From the NCBI GenBank assembly GCA_028875855.1, contig JAGWVA010000004.1, positions 38,948 through 102,947 of the forward strand: a stretch of DNA of 64,000 nt, read 5' to 3'. The notes under the pieces were generated by a model. The model was not told where the DNA came from and ran no database searches. It saw only the letters and a list, made by a program, of their open reading frames with translations. The translations under genes were made by a program, and so were the position numbers. This stretch comes from Paracoccaceae bacterium. Its GTDB lineage: Bacteria > Pseudomonadota > Alphaproteobacteria > Rhodobacterales > Rhodobacteraceae. This document shows, piece by piece, positions 18,765-27,359 of this stretch; the stretch's first letter is position 1; the number at the start of each line of letters is the position of its first letter.

Positions 18765-19705
18765 GACGTCCTCGTTTTCGGATTGAGCAGGCGGAAGGCC
18801 ACATCGGCCAACAGGTTCATCGCGATGAAGCCCACAGCCGTGCAGAGCACGATCCCCTGCACCACGGCGTAGTCGCGGCTGAAGACCGCATCGACCACGA
18901 GCTTTCCAAAGCCCGGGATGGTGAAGATCTGCTCGGTCAGCACCGCGCCGCCCAGCAGATCGCCGAAAAGAAGCGTCGCCACCGTCACGACCGGCACCAG
19001 CGCGTTGCGCAGCGCGTGCTTGATCAGCACCGTATGCTCGGCCAGCCCCTTGGCGCGGGCCGTGCGCACGTAATCGGCCTTCAGCACGCCCAGCATGGCC
19101 GACCGCGTGTGCCGCATGAGGTAGGCCGCCAGCCCCGACCCCAGCACGAGCGAGGGCATCAGCAGCGTCTCGAAACTTCGGACCGGATCGACCCAGGGCG
19201 AGACATATCCCGAGGCCGGCAGCCAGTGCAGGCGCACCGAGACCAGAAGGATCATCATGATCCCCAGCCAGAAATGCGGGATCGACAGCCCCGTCAGCCC
19301 GATCCCGTTCGCCAGCCAGTCGATCCATGTGCCCTTCTTGTAGGCCGACAGCACCCCCGCGGGGATGCCGATCAGGAAGGCCACGATGATCGACATGATG
19401 GCAAGCTGGATCGTGACCGGCAGCTTCTGCCCGATCAGGACGGTCACCGGTTCCTGCGTGCGCAGCGAAATGCCCAGATCACCGTGGGCCACCCCCTCGA
19501 TCCACGACAGGTATTGCTGCGGGATCGGGTCGTTGAGGTGATACTTCTGCCGCAGCATCTCGATCACCGCGGGGTCGCGTTCCTCCCCCGCCATCGCCAG
19601 CACGGGATCGCCGGGCAGGAGCTTTTGCAGCCCGAAGACGAACATCGAGATCAGGATGATCGTCGGGATCGCGGTCAGGATGCGGCGGGTGATGAATTCA
19701 AGCAT
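18761..19705 (-). CDS. Dipeptide/oligopeptide ABC transporter permease (DppB-like)
   Basis: A 314-residue permease starting with the typical MLEFITRRILTAIPTI first helix and ending RLLNPKTR. The EAA loop lies near YVRTARAKGLAEHTVLIKHALRNAL. Six transmembrane helices are expected. It follows the binding-protein gene by 51 bp and overlaps dppC by 4 bp. The subfamily (dipeptide, glutathione or nickel) cannot be resolved from the permease alone. Confidence 0.93.
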   Translation of the reverse strand: MLEFITRRILTAIPTIILISMFVFGLQKLLPGDPVLAMAGEERDPAVIEMLRQKYHLNDPIPQQYLSWIEGVAHGDLGISLRTQEPVTVLIGQKLPVTIQLAIMSIIVAFLIGIPAGVLSAYKKGTWIDWLANGIGLTGLSIPHFWLGIMMILLVSVRLHWLPASGYVSPWVDPVRSFETLLMPSLVLGSGLAAYLMRHTRSAMLGVLKADYVRTARAKGLAEHTVLIKHALRNALVPVVTVATLLFGDLLGGAVLTEQIFTIPGFGKLVVDAVFSRDYAVVQGIVLCTAVGFIAMNLLADVAFRLLNPKTRTS

Positions 19706-19756
19706 CGCGGGGCCCCCGGGGGTGGGGCCGGGCCCGTGGGGGCCCGGCCGTTGGCG

Positions 19757-21268
19757 TCACTTCGTCATCGACACGTCCTGCAGGCGGATCATGCCGTCGG
19801 CATAGGGCTTGAAGCCGGTGAGCTTGCTCGAATAGGCCCAGAGCCAGACCGGGTGGTACAGGTAGATGATCGGCAGCTCGTCGAGCAGGATCTTCTGCGC
19901 CGCGTCATAGGCCTTCTTGCGCGTCGCCTCGTCCGTCGAAAGCCGCGACTGCGCCATCAGCTTGTCCACCTCCGGGTTGGAATAGTGCCCGTCGTTCAGC
20001 CCCGCCCCCGTCACGACGAAGGAATAGAGGTTGCCGTCGGGATCGACCCGGCCCGACCAGCCCACCTGCGTGGACTCGAAGTTGCCCGCGGTCTGGTCCT
20101 TCAGCATCGTGGCGAACTCCTTCGTCACGATCTTGATGTCCATCCCGGCCTCGGCGGCCATCGACTGGATCACCTGCGCCACCTGCTGCGCCTGCGGGTT
20201 GTTCGAGGTCTGCATCTCGAAGCTGACCTTGGACAGGCCAGCCTTCTTCAAAAGCGCCTTGGCCGCGGCCACGTCGCGCTTCTGGATCGGGAAGTCCTTG
20301 TCATACCACGGCGAATTCGGCGGGAAGGGCTGGTTGCCCGGGGCGAAGGCGCCGCTGAACACCACCTGGTTCAGCGCATCGCGGTCGATGGCCAGCGACA
20401 GCGCCTGACGCACGAGCTTGTTTTCCCCGAGCGGGTTCTTGGCCTTGTCGGTATTGGCGATGTTGACCGTGATGCCCTGATAGCCGATCGACACGGCCGA
20501 GGCGGTCTTGAGCTTGGCATCGGATTTCACCGAGGCCAGATCGGTCGGCGCCACGCGCTCGATCAGGTCGAGATCGCCCGCCTTGAGGTTGGCCAGCCGC
20601 ACCGTGCTGTCGGGGATCGGGCGGAAGATCACGCGGTCGAAGTGAATCTTCGCGGCGTCATAGTAGCCTGCGTATTTCTCCAGCACGATCTTGTCCTGCT
20701 GGACGCGCTGGACGAACTTGAAGGGCCCCGAGCAGACCGGATGCAGCGCGAAATCCGCGCCTTCCTTCTCGGCGGCGGTGGGCGAGATCATCATGCCCGC
20801 GCGGTCGGCGAACTGCGCCAGCAGCGTCGCATCCGGCTGCGTGAGGTTGAAGCGCACCGTGTAGGGATCGACCACATCGACCGAGGCGATCGACTTCACC
20901 TCTGCCTTGCGGCGCGAGAGCTGGAAGGTCTTGGACCGCATGATGTTGTATTTGACCGCTTCCGCGTTGAACGGCGTGCCGTCCTGGAAGGTGACGCCCT
21001 TGCGCAGCGTCATGGTCAGCGCCTTTCCGTGGGCCGACCATGTCCAGCCGGTGGCGAGCATCGGCACGATCTTCAGCTCGGGCGTGATGTCCACCAGCTT
21101 GTCGCAGAGCGAGGCGAACACGATCCGGCCGACGAAGGTGCGGCCCTGATCGGGATCGAGGGCATCTGCATCTTCCTGCAAACCGATGCGCAGATCGGTC
21201 GCATGGGCGACCTGGCCCGCAAGCATCAGGGCGGTGGCAAGGGCAATCGATAACTTGAACTTCGTCAT
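19757..21268 (-). CDS. ABC transporter periplasmic substrate-binding protein, peptide family 5
   Basis: A 503-residue SBP_bac_5 protein. A Sec signal peptide is visible (MTKFKLSIALATALMLAG then AHA-T, cleavage about 23/24). The mature protein has the family landmarks ALDPDQGRTF, WTWSAHGKALTMTLRKGVTFQDG and FNAEAVKYNI. It binds the transported solute in the periplasm. Located between the ATPase pair and the permease pair in the operon, with its own 28-bp upstream gap and ribosome binding site (GGAGACGAC). A peptide, glutathione or other modified amino acid is likely. Confidence 0.93.
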   Translation of the reverse strand: MTKFKLSIALATALMLAGQVAHATDLRIGLQEDADALDPDQGRTFVGRIVFASLCDKLVDITPELKIVPMLATGWTWSAHGKALTMTLRKGVTFQDGTPFNAEAVKYNIMRSKTFQLSRRKAEVKSIASVDVVDPYTVRFNLTQPDATLLAQFADRAGMMISPTAAEKEGADFALHPVCSGPFKFVQRVQQDKIVLEKYAGYYDAAKIHFDRVIFRPIPDSTVRLANLKAGDLDLIERVAPTDLASVKSDAKLKTASAVSIGYQGITVNIANTDKAKNPLGENKLVRQALSLAIDRDALNQVVFSGAFAPGNQPFPPNSPWYDKDFPIQKRDVAAAKALLKKAGLSKVSFEMQTSNNPQAQQVAQVIQSMAAEAGMDIKIVTKEFATMLKDQTAGNFESTQVGWSGRVDPDGNLYSFVVTGAGLNDGHYSNPEVDKLMAQSRLSTDEATRKKAYDAAQKILLDELPIIYLYHPVWLWAYSSKLTGFKPYADGMIRLQDVSMTK

Positions 21269-21296
21269 GCGTCGTCTCCTTGTTGGATATGCCGTC

Positions 21297-22397
21297 TCAG
21301 GACGGTTCTTGCCTGTTTCCTTGGGCGTGCTCGGCCGCGCGGGCCGCACGATAAAGATCGAACCGCCGCGCCGCCTCGGGGCTTTGCGCGGCCGTGACCG
21401 GGGCGAGGCCGCTCAGCGACAGCTCCCCTGCGCGGTGGCAGGCGACCTGCCGCCCTTGGGCATCGGGCGCCGAGAGCGCGGGGCGCTCCTGCCGGCAGCG
21501 GGCCTCGGCATGGGGGCAGCGGGGGTGAAAGCGGCAGCCCGGCGGCGGGGAAAGCGGGTTGGGAAGCTCCCCCTCGACATGGGCGCGGGCCCGTCGGGCC
21601 GTGGGATCAGGCAGCGGGATCGCAGCCACCAGCGCCTCGGTGTAGGGGTGTTGGGGGGCCGCGAACAGCACCGAGGCCGGCGCGAGTTCCACGATCTCGC
21701 CCAGATACATCACCGCGACGCGGTCGGCCATGTGCCGGATCACGGCAAGGTCATGGGCGATGACGACCAGCGTCAGCCCGAACTCGGCCTTCAGATCGGC
21801 CAGGAGGTTCACCACCTGCGCCTGGATCGACACGTCGAGCGCCGAGACCGGCTCGTCCCCGATCAGCACCTCCGGGCCCGAGGCAAGGGCGCGGGCGATC
21901 CCGATCCGCTGGCGCTGGCCGCCCGAGAATTCGTGCGGATAGCGCCCCGCCGCCTCGGCCGGAAGGCCCACGCGGGTCAGCAACTGGCGCACCCGCGCCT
22001 TGCGCGTCTCGGGCGTCCCGATGCCATGCGTGCGCAGCGGCTCCTCGATCAGCGCGCCCACCGACATGCGCGGATTGAGCGAGGCATAGGGGTCCTGAAA
22101 GATGAATTGCAGGTGCTGGCGCAGGCTTCGCGTCTCGCGGTCCGAAAGCGTCTCGAGGTCCTGCCCCTTGTAGCGGACACGGCCTTCGGAGGGCCGGATG
22201 AGCCGGGTCAGCAGCCGCGCCAGCGTGGACTTGCCGCAGCCGGATTCGCCCACCACGGCAAAGGTCTCGCCCCGCCGGATGGCAAGATCGACGCCGTTCA
22301 CCGCATGCACGAAGCGCGGCGCGCCAAAGAGCGGCTTGCCCGCGGGAAAGCGGCATTCGACGGCCTCGGCCTCAAGGATGATGTCGGCTGTCGTCAT
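21297..22397 (-). CDS. Dipeptide/oligopeptide ABC transporter ATP-binding protein (DppF-like)
   Basis: A 366-residue ATPase. Walker A is GESGCGKST (residues 50-58), the signature is FSGGQRQRIGIARAL, and Walker B is VLIGDEPVSALD. The C-terminal oligopeptide-transporter domain contains the Cys-rich CRFHPRCPHAEARC, typical of Opp/Dpp ATPases. Its last 50 residues (Ala/Arg-rich) are longer than usual. ATG overlaps the dppD stop by 4 bp. Confidence 0.93.
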   Translation of the reverse strand: MTTADIILEAEAVECRFPAGKPLFGAPRFVHAVNGVDLAIRRGETFAVVGESGCGKSTLARLLTRLIRPSEGRVRYKGQDLETLSDRETRSLRQHLQFIFQDPYASLNPRMSVGALIEEPLRTHGIGTPETRKARVRQLLTRVGLPAEAAGRYPHEFSGGQRQRIGIARALASGPEVLIGDEPVSALDVSIQAQVVNLLADLKAEFGLTLVVIAHDLAVIRHMADRVAVMYLGEIVELAPASVLFAAPQHPYTEALVAAIPLPDPTARRARAHVEGELPNPLSPPPGCRFHPRCPHAEARCRQERPALSAPDAQGRQVACHRAGELSLSGLAPVTAAQSPEAARRFDLYRAARAAEHAQGNRQEPS

Positions 22398-23389
22398 TCG
22401 GCGGCCCTCGGAACATGATCTTCCAGCGGGGCGCGGAAGCAGGCGGTGGCGTGGCCCCGGGCGTCTGCGACCAGCGGCGGCACCTTGGCGCAGGCGGCCA
22501 CGCGGAAGGGGCAGCGCGTGGAAAAGCGGCACCCCGACGGCATGGCCGAGATCGACGGCACGATGCCCGGAATCGTCACCAGCCGTTCGCTGGCCTGCCC
22601 GAAGGCGGGCATCGAGGTCATGAGCCCGATCGTGTAGGGATGCTGCGGATTGCCGAAGACCTCGGCGGTGGGGCCGGCCTCGACGATCCGGCCCGCATAC
22701 ATCACCGCGATGCGGTCGGCCATCTCGGCCACCACGCCCAGATCGTGGGTGATCAGGATCAGTGCCGTCCCCGCCTCTTCCTTCAGGCTCCGCATGAGGT
22801 CGAGGATCTGCGCCTGGATCGTCACGTCGAGCGCGGTCGTCGGCTCGTCGGCGATCAGCAGCACGGGGTCGTTCGCAAGCGCCATGGCGATCATCGCGCG
22901 CTGACGCATCCCGCCCGACAACTGGTGCGGAAAATCGTCAAGGCGGCGTTCCGGGGCGGGAATGCGCACCCGGCGCAACATCTCCAGCGCCCGGTCCCGC
23001 GCGGCGGCGTGGCTCACGTCGCGGTGGCGGCGCACGCCTTCCGCGATCTGCTCGCCGATCCGGATCGAGGGGTTGAGCGCGCTCATCGGCTCCTGGAAGA
23101 TCATCGCGATCCGGTCGCCGCGCAGCTTCGACAGCTCCGCCGGCGCAAGCGCGAACAGGTCGCGCCCCTCGAAGACAGCCGTGCCGCCCACGACCTCCAG
23201 CGCCGGTTTCGCCAGAAGGCCAAGCAGCGACAGCGCCGTCAGGCTTTTGCCGCTGCCGGATTCGCCCACGATGCAGAGCGTTTCGCCCGGCATCACCGAC
23301 AGATCGACCCCATCGACAAGGTTGGTCGTCGCCCCCTTTGACCGGATGGCGAGGCCGCGGACCTGCAGGAGCGGCTGGGCGGCGGTCAT
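22394..23389 (-). CDS. Dipeptide/oligopeptide ABC transporter ATP-binding protein (DppD-like)
   Basis: A 331-residue ATPase with Walker [11 protein letters not shown]-loop [10 protein letters not shown], signature [15 protein letters not shown] and Walker [13 protein letters not shown]. The C-terminal [14 protein letters not shown] motif is typical of Opp/Dpp ATPases. It overlaps gntR upstream and dppF downstream by 4 bp each, so it is the second gene of the operon. Confidence 0.93.
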   Translation of the reverse strand: MTAAQPLLQVRGLAIRSKGATTNLVDGVDLSVMPGETLCIVGESGSGKSLTALSLLGLLAKPALEVVGGTAVFEGRDLFALAPAELSKLRGDRIAMIFQEPMSALNPSIRIGEQIAEGVRRHRDVSHAAARDRALEMLRRVRIPAPERRLDDFPHQLSGGMRQRAMIAMALANDPVLLIADEPTTALDVTIQAQILDLMRSLKEEAGTALILITHDLGVVAEMADRIAVMYAGRIVEAGPTAEVFGNPQHPYTIGLMTSMPAFGQASERLVTIPGIVPSISAMPSGCRFSTRCPFRVAACAKVPPLVADARGHATACFRAPLEDHVPRAAE

Positions 23390-24078
23390 TCGGCGGCCTC
23401 CGCCTGCGACATCGACCGGGTCAGGTTCCCGGCGAGCCGTTCGAGGTGGGTGACCATCGCGGCCCGCGCGCGGGCGGGGTCGCGCGCGGCGATGGCCGAG
23501 ACGATGGCGCTGTGGTCGCGGTCGGTGTCATGGATGGCGGCAGGGCTCCGCGCGCGCGCCTGAAGCGCCTGCCAGTCGTCGCGCACCCGCACCTCGTCGA
23601 GGATCTGGAACGAGGTGAGAAGCACCGGGTTGCCCGCCGCCTTGGCGATCAGCCGGTGCAGCGCGCCGTCCCAGAGTTCCGCAGCCCCCGCATCCGCCGA
23701 CATCCGCAGATGTTCGTTCAGCCGCTCCATCCGCTCGATATCCTCGGGGGTGGCACGCAGCGCGCAGAGCGCGGCCAGTTCCGGCTCGATGCACAGGCGC
23801 GCCTCCATCACGGCGGCGCCGTTCACCGCCTCGACCATCTGCGCGGCGATGATGCCCGTCGGGTCCGGGCGTTGCCCGATGAAGGTGCCCTTGCCCTGCT
23901 GGCGCCAGATCAGCCCTTCTTCCTCCAGCACTTCAAGCGCCGCCCGCAGCGCCCTGCGCCCCACGCCGAAACGTTCCGCAAGGGCGCGCTCGGTCGGAAG
24001 CTGCCCGCCGTCGCCGACCTCTCCGGTCTCGACGAGACGGCGCAATTGGGCCAGCAGGCTTGGCGTATTCTCAGGCAC
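23386..24078 (-). CDS. GntR family regulator with FCD domain
   Basis: A 230-residue FadR-type GntR repressor. The N-terminal winged helix (about residues 5-70: LPTERALAERFGVGRRALRAALE, WRQQGKGTFI) is followed by the all-helical FCD ligand domain (residues 85-220), with the metal/ligand residues in ARLCIEPELAAL, HRLIAKAAGN and DHSAIVSAI. It starts with GTG at 24078 after a GAGGGACGAG site. It is the first gene of the operon it should control (gntR-dppDFABC-ggt-amidase), and a 33-bp palindrome sits 24 bp upstream. Confidence 0.9.
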   Translation of the reverse strand: MPENTPSLLAQLRRLVETGEVGDGGQLPTERALAERFGVGRRALRAALEVLEEEGLIWRQQGKGTFIGQRPDPTGIIAAQMVEAVNGAAVMEARLCIEPELAALCALRATPEDIERMERLNEHLRMSADAGAAELWDGALHRLIAKAAGNPVLLTSFQILDEVRVRDDWQALQARARSPAAIHDTDRDHSAIVSAIAARDPARARAAMVTHLERLAGNLTRSMSQAEAAE

Positions 24079-24101
24079 CTCGTCCCTCGCGGTTGCGGAT
24101 C

Positions 24102-24134
24102 AATCGGCCATTGGTTCAGGACCATTGGTCGATT
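24102..24134. promoter_or_regulatory. Candidate GntR/FCD operator, 33-bp palindrome
   Basis: A dyad centred on 24118 in which 13 of 16 base pairs match: outer AATCG and CGATT, middle CCA and TGG, inner TGGT-N5-ACCA. TGGT/ACCA half-sites are the usual form of FadR-subfamily operators. It lies 24 bp upstream of the GTG of the GntR gene, so it should overlap its promoter. Confidence 0.6.
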
Positions 24135-24260
24135 GGTTCACGATTCTGTCAAGATGGCTTGGCTGACTTTCCGCGATCTTCGGACTGGACGCCCGAAAAT
24201 CGGGCCAAATGCACAAGGATGCGGCTCTTTGCATATGTCGCGCGGATGCCCCGAGAATCC

Positions 24261-24276
24261 TATTGACATGTCAATA
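24261..24276. promoter_or_regulatory. Candidate HutC-type operator, perfect 16-bp palindrome
   Basis: TATTGACATGTCAATA is a perfect 16-bp palindrome and embeds a consensus -35 hexamer TTGACA (24263-24268). It lies 55 bp upstream of the HutC-type regulator gene, in an AT-rich island unusual for this window. A TATAGC sits 14 bp after the TTGACA, a short spacing. Autoregulation of the operon by the GntR/UTRA protein is inferred. Confidence 0.55.
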
Positions 24277-24330
24277 TAACATTATAGCGTTTGCGGCAGG
24301 GGAAGTCCGACCCGGGACAGAGGGGGAGCG

Positions 24331-25140
24331 ATGGACAAGGCGGTCCTTGATACACGCGGCGGCATACCGCTGTTTCATCAGGTGGCCGTCCTGTTGCGCG
24401 ACCAGATCCTGTCCGGGGTCCACGCCGAAGGTGACCGTCTGCCGTCCGAGGCGGAAATTTGCGAAGCCTTCGGCGTGTCCCGCATCACCGCCAAACGCGC
24501 GCTGGACGAACTGGCGGCCGAAGGGCTCGTCGTGCGCTCGCGCGGGCGGGGAACGCTCGTTCAGCGCGATGCGACCGTCGTCCCGTTCGAGGTCTCGGTC
24601 GATGGCTGGATCGAGAACATCTCCCGCATGGGGGAGATGACGACCGTGGAACTGCTGGAATTCGACTACCGCCGGGCGCCGCAAACCGTAGCCCGCGAAC
24701 TGGAAATCGCCCCGGATACCGAGGTGCAGCGCTCGATCCGGGTGCGCGCGCGCGATGGGGTGCCGCTGTCGTGGCTGGAGACCTGGGTGCCCGCCCAGAT
24801 CGGGCGCAGCTACACGGCCGAGGACATGGGCGCGATGCCGCTTCTGCATCTTTTGGAACGGGCGGGCGTCAAGGTCGCCGCCGCCCAGCAGACGATCACG
24901 GCGGCGCTGGCCGCGCCCCATGTGGCGCAGGCGCTTGGCGTGCAGGCGGGGGCGGCGCTTCTGGACGTGCGGCGCGTCGTGCGCGACCGCGCGGGACGGC
25001 CGGTCGAATACATCTCGATCCTTTACCGGCCCGACCTTTACCGCTTCGCCATGAACCTGACCCGCGTGGCGGGCGATGGCGGGGCCCGCTGGAAGGCGGA
25101 CAGCCCCCCCGCAAGCCCGGCAGAGACTGCCCCGGGCTGA
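24331..25140 (+). CDS. GntR family regulator, HutC subfamily (UTRA domain)
   Basis: A 269-residue regulator. An N-terminal GntR winged helix (residues 10-80: LPSEAEICEAFGVSRITAKRALDELAAEGLV and RGRGTLV) is joined to a UTRA ligand-binding domain (about 95-250) with the typical YISILYRPDLYRFAMNLTR end. The C-terminal 20 residues are disordered. UTRA regulators usually sense the substrate or an intermediate of the pathway they control. It is the first gene of the operon that runs to 38063, and the 66-bp gap to the binding-protein gene has no terminator. Confidence 0.9.
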   Translation: MDKAVLDTRGGIPLFHQVAVLLRDQILSGVHAEGDRLPSEAEICEAFGVSRITAKRALDELAAEGLVVRSRGRGTLVQRDATVVPFEVSVDGWIENISRMGEMTTVELLEFDYRRAPQTVARELEIAPDTEVQRSIRVRARDGVPLSWLETWVPAQIGRSYTAEDMGAMPLLHLLERAGVKVAAAQQTITAALAAPHVAQALGVQAGAALLDVRRVVRDRAGRPVEYISILYRPDLYRFAMNLTRVAGDGGARWKADSPPASPAETAPG

Positions 25141-25206
25141 AGCCGACATCACATCAGACACGGCGGATCAACCGCCGGACCCCATCCGCAACAGAGAGGA
25201 AATGCC

Positions 25207-26427
25207 ATGACGACAGAGATGAAAGGCGGGCTCGACCGCCGCAGCTTCCTGGCCGGAACCGCAGCACTCAGCGGCGCGCTGGCCGCGCCGGGCCTTCTGC
25301 GCGCAGCCCCCGCGCCGGTGAAGATCGGCCTGATCCATCCGGTGACCGGGGCGCTGTCCTATTCCGGCACCCAGTGCCGCGCCGGGGGCGAGATGGCCAT
25401 CGCCGACATCAACGCGGCTGGCGGCATCAAGTCGCTGGGCGGCGCCAAGCTCGAGGCGATCCTGGGCGACAGCCGCTCCAAGCCCGACATCGGGGCCGCG
25501 GAAACCGCGAAGGCCGTCGAGGGCGGGGCCGCGGGGATCGTGGCGGGTTATGCCTCGTCGATCACGCTGGCCACCGCGCAAGAGGCCGGCAAGACCAACA
25601 CGCCCCATATCGTTGACGTGGGCGTGGCCGACAGCATCGTGGAACGCGGGCTGAAGAACGTCTTCCGCTTCGGCCCGGGCTACGGCAAGATCGCCAAGGA
25701 CGCGGTGGCGGCGCTTGACGAGATCAACAAGGCGGCCGGGTCGCCCGCGAAGACGGTCGTGATCGTGCACGAGGATTCGGCCTTCGGCACCGGCACGGCG
25801 AAGCTTCTCGCCTCCGAACTGCCCAAGCATGGCTTCGAGATCCTGAAAGTCATCGCCCATCCGACGCCCACGCGCGATTTCACCAATATCGCGCTGCAGG
25901 TGAAGGCCGCGAACCCCGACATCATCATCCCGGCGAACTACTACAACGAATACGTCCTGTTCGCCCGCACGATCGAACAGCAGCAGATCAAGCCGAAGGC
26001 GATCTATTCCGTGCTGGGCGGGGCGGCCTCGTCCTACAAGTTCGTGAAGGACTTCCCCAAGGCGGCCGAAGGCGTGATGGACACCAACCACTGGTTCAAC
26101 CCGCTGTCGCCGCTGGCGCAGGCCCGCAAGGCCGCGACCGAGGCCAAGGGGCTTTACTACACCTACGAGGTCTATCTGACCTACAACGCGGTCGCCCTTC
26201 TGGCCGACGCGATCGAGCGGGCGGGGTCGACGGACAAGGACAAGGTCATCGCCGCGCTGAACAGCTCGACCTGGGACAAGCACGGGATGCCCTATGGCCC
26301 CACGCATTTCGTCAATGGCCAGAACATGGGCGCGCAGCCCGTGAACACGCAGGTTCTGGGCGGCAAGATCGAGGTGATCCGGCCCGCGCAGTTCGCCTCG
26401 GCCAAGGCGAAGTTCCCGCTGGCCTGA
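25207..26427 (+). CDS. Branched-chain amino acid-type ABC transporter substrate-binding protein
   Basis: A 406-residue periplasmic binding protein of the Peripla_BP_6 (LivK) family. The N-terminus carries a Tat-type signal: RR at residues 11-12 in DRRSFLAG, then a hydrophobic stretch and an Ala-rich cleavage region near residue 33. The mature protein starts VKIGLIHPVTGALSYSG, the typical first strand. These proteins bind amino acids, amides, urea or aromatic compounds, so the family name does not fix the ligand. It is the first structural gene after the HutC regulator. Confidence 0.9.
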   Translation: MTTEMKGGLDRRSFLAGTAALSGALAAPGLLRAAPAPVKIGLIHPVTGALSYSGTQCRAGGEMAIADINAAGGIKSLGGAKLEAILGDSRSKPDIGAAETAKAVEGGAAGIVAGYASSITLATAQEAGKTNTPHIVDVGVADSIVERGLKNVFRFGPGYGKIAKDAVAALDEINKAAGSPAKTVVIVHEDSAFGTGTAKLLASELPKHGFEILKVIAHPTPTRDFTNIALQVKAANPDIIIPANYYNEYVLFARTIEQQQIKPKAIYSVLGGAASSYKFVKDFPKAAEGVMDTNHWFNPLSPLAQARKAATEAKGLYYTYEVYLTYNAVALLADAIERAGSTDKDKVIAALNSSTWDKHGMPYGPTHFVNGQNMGAQPVNTQVLGGKIEVIRPAQFASAKAKFPLA

Positions 26428-26479
26428 CCCATCCAGCCGGGCGGTCCCCCCGGGGGCCGCCCCTCACGGCGGAAAAGAC

Positions 26480-27352
26480 ATGCTGAACCCGACAATCCTT
26501 TGGCCGGCGATCCTGAACGGTGTGACGACCGGCGCGCTTTACGCGCTGATCGCGCTTGGCCTGACGCTGATCTACGGCGTTCTGCACATCATCAACTTCG
26601 CCCATGGCGCGCTTCTCATGGTCGCGCTTTACATCGTCTATTTCCTGTTTCGCCTGTTCGGGCTCGCCCCCTACCTGTCGCTCGCGATCGTGCCGCCGGT
26701 GATGTTCGCCCTAGGCTATGCGCTGCAACGCGGGGTGATCGGGCGGGCGGGCCACGGCCGGGACGAGAACATCCTGCTGGTCACGCTGGGCCTGTCGATC
26801 GTGATCGAGAACCTCGCGCTCATGCTGTTTTCGTCTGACACCCAGACGGTCGAGACGGCCTACGGCTTTTCGACGGTGAGCGTGCTCGGCGCCTTCATCC
26901 CGGTGCCGAAGGCGGTGGCCTTCGTCGGCGCGGTCGTCACGGCGCTGGCGCTCTGGGCGTTCATGTCGCGCACCGATCTTGGCCGCGCCATCCGCGCCGT
27001 GGCGAAAGAGCGCAAGGGCGCGCGGCTCGTGGGCATCGACGTGGACCACGTCTATGCCATGAGCTTCGGGATCGGCGTGGGCGTGCTGGGGATTGCCGCC
27101 TGCCTGCTGATGCCCAGCTACTACGTGACCCCACAGGTCGGCCATGGCTTCATCCTGATCGCCTTCACCATCGTCGTCTTGGGCGGCATGGGCAGCTTCT
27201 TGGGCGCGCTGATCGGCGGCATCGTCATTGGCGTGGTCGAGGCGGTGGGCGGCCTGATGCTGGGCGAAAGCCTCGGCCAGATCGGCATCTTCGCGATCTT
27301 CATCCTGATCCTGCTGTTCCGGCCGCAGGGCCTTCTGGGCCACCGGGCATGA
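26480..27352 (+). CDS. livH: Branched-chain amino acid ABC transporter permease (LivH-like)
   Basis: A 290-residue permease. Hydrophobic segments start at about residue 7, and the N-terminal NGVTTGALYALIALGLTLIYG and HIINFAHGALLMV are LivH hallmarks. It lies 52 bp after the binding protein and just before LivM, forming the heterodimeric pore of the HAAT-family importer. Confidence 0.93.
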   Translation: MLNPTILWPAILNGVTTGALYALIALGLTLIYGVLHIINFAHGALLMVALYIVYFLFRLFGLAPYLSLAIVPPVMFALGYALQRGVIGRAGHGRDENILLVTLGLSIVIENLALMLFSSDTQTVETAYGFSTVSVLGAFIPVPKAVAFVGAVVTALALWAFMSRTDLGRAIRAVAKERKGARLVGIDVDHVYAMSFGIGVGVLGIAACLLMPSYYVTPQVGHGFILIAFTIVVLGGMGSFLGALIGGIVIGVVEAVGGLMLGESLGQIGIFAIFILILLFRPQGLLGHRA

Positions 27353-27359
27353 GGGCGCG

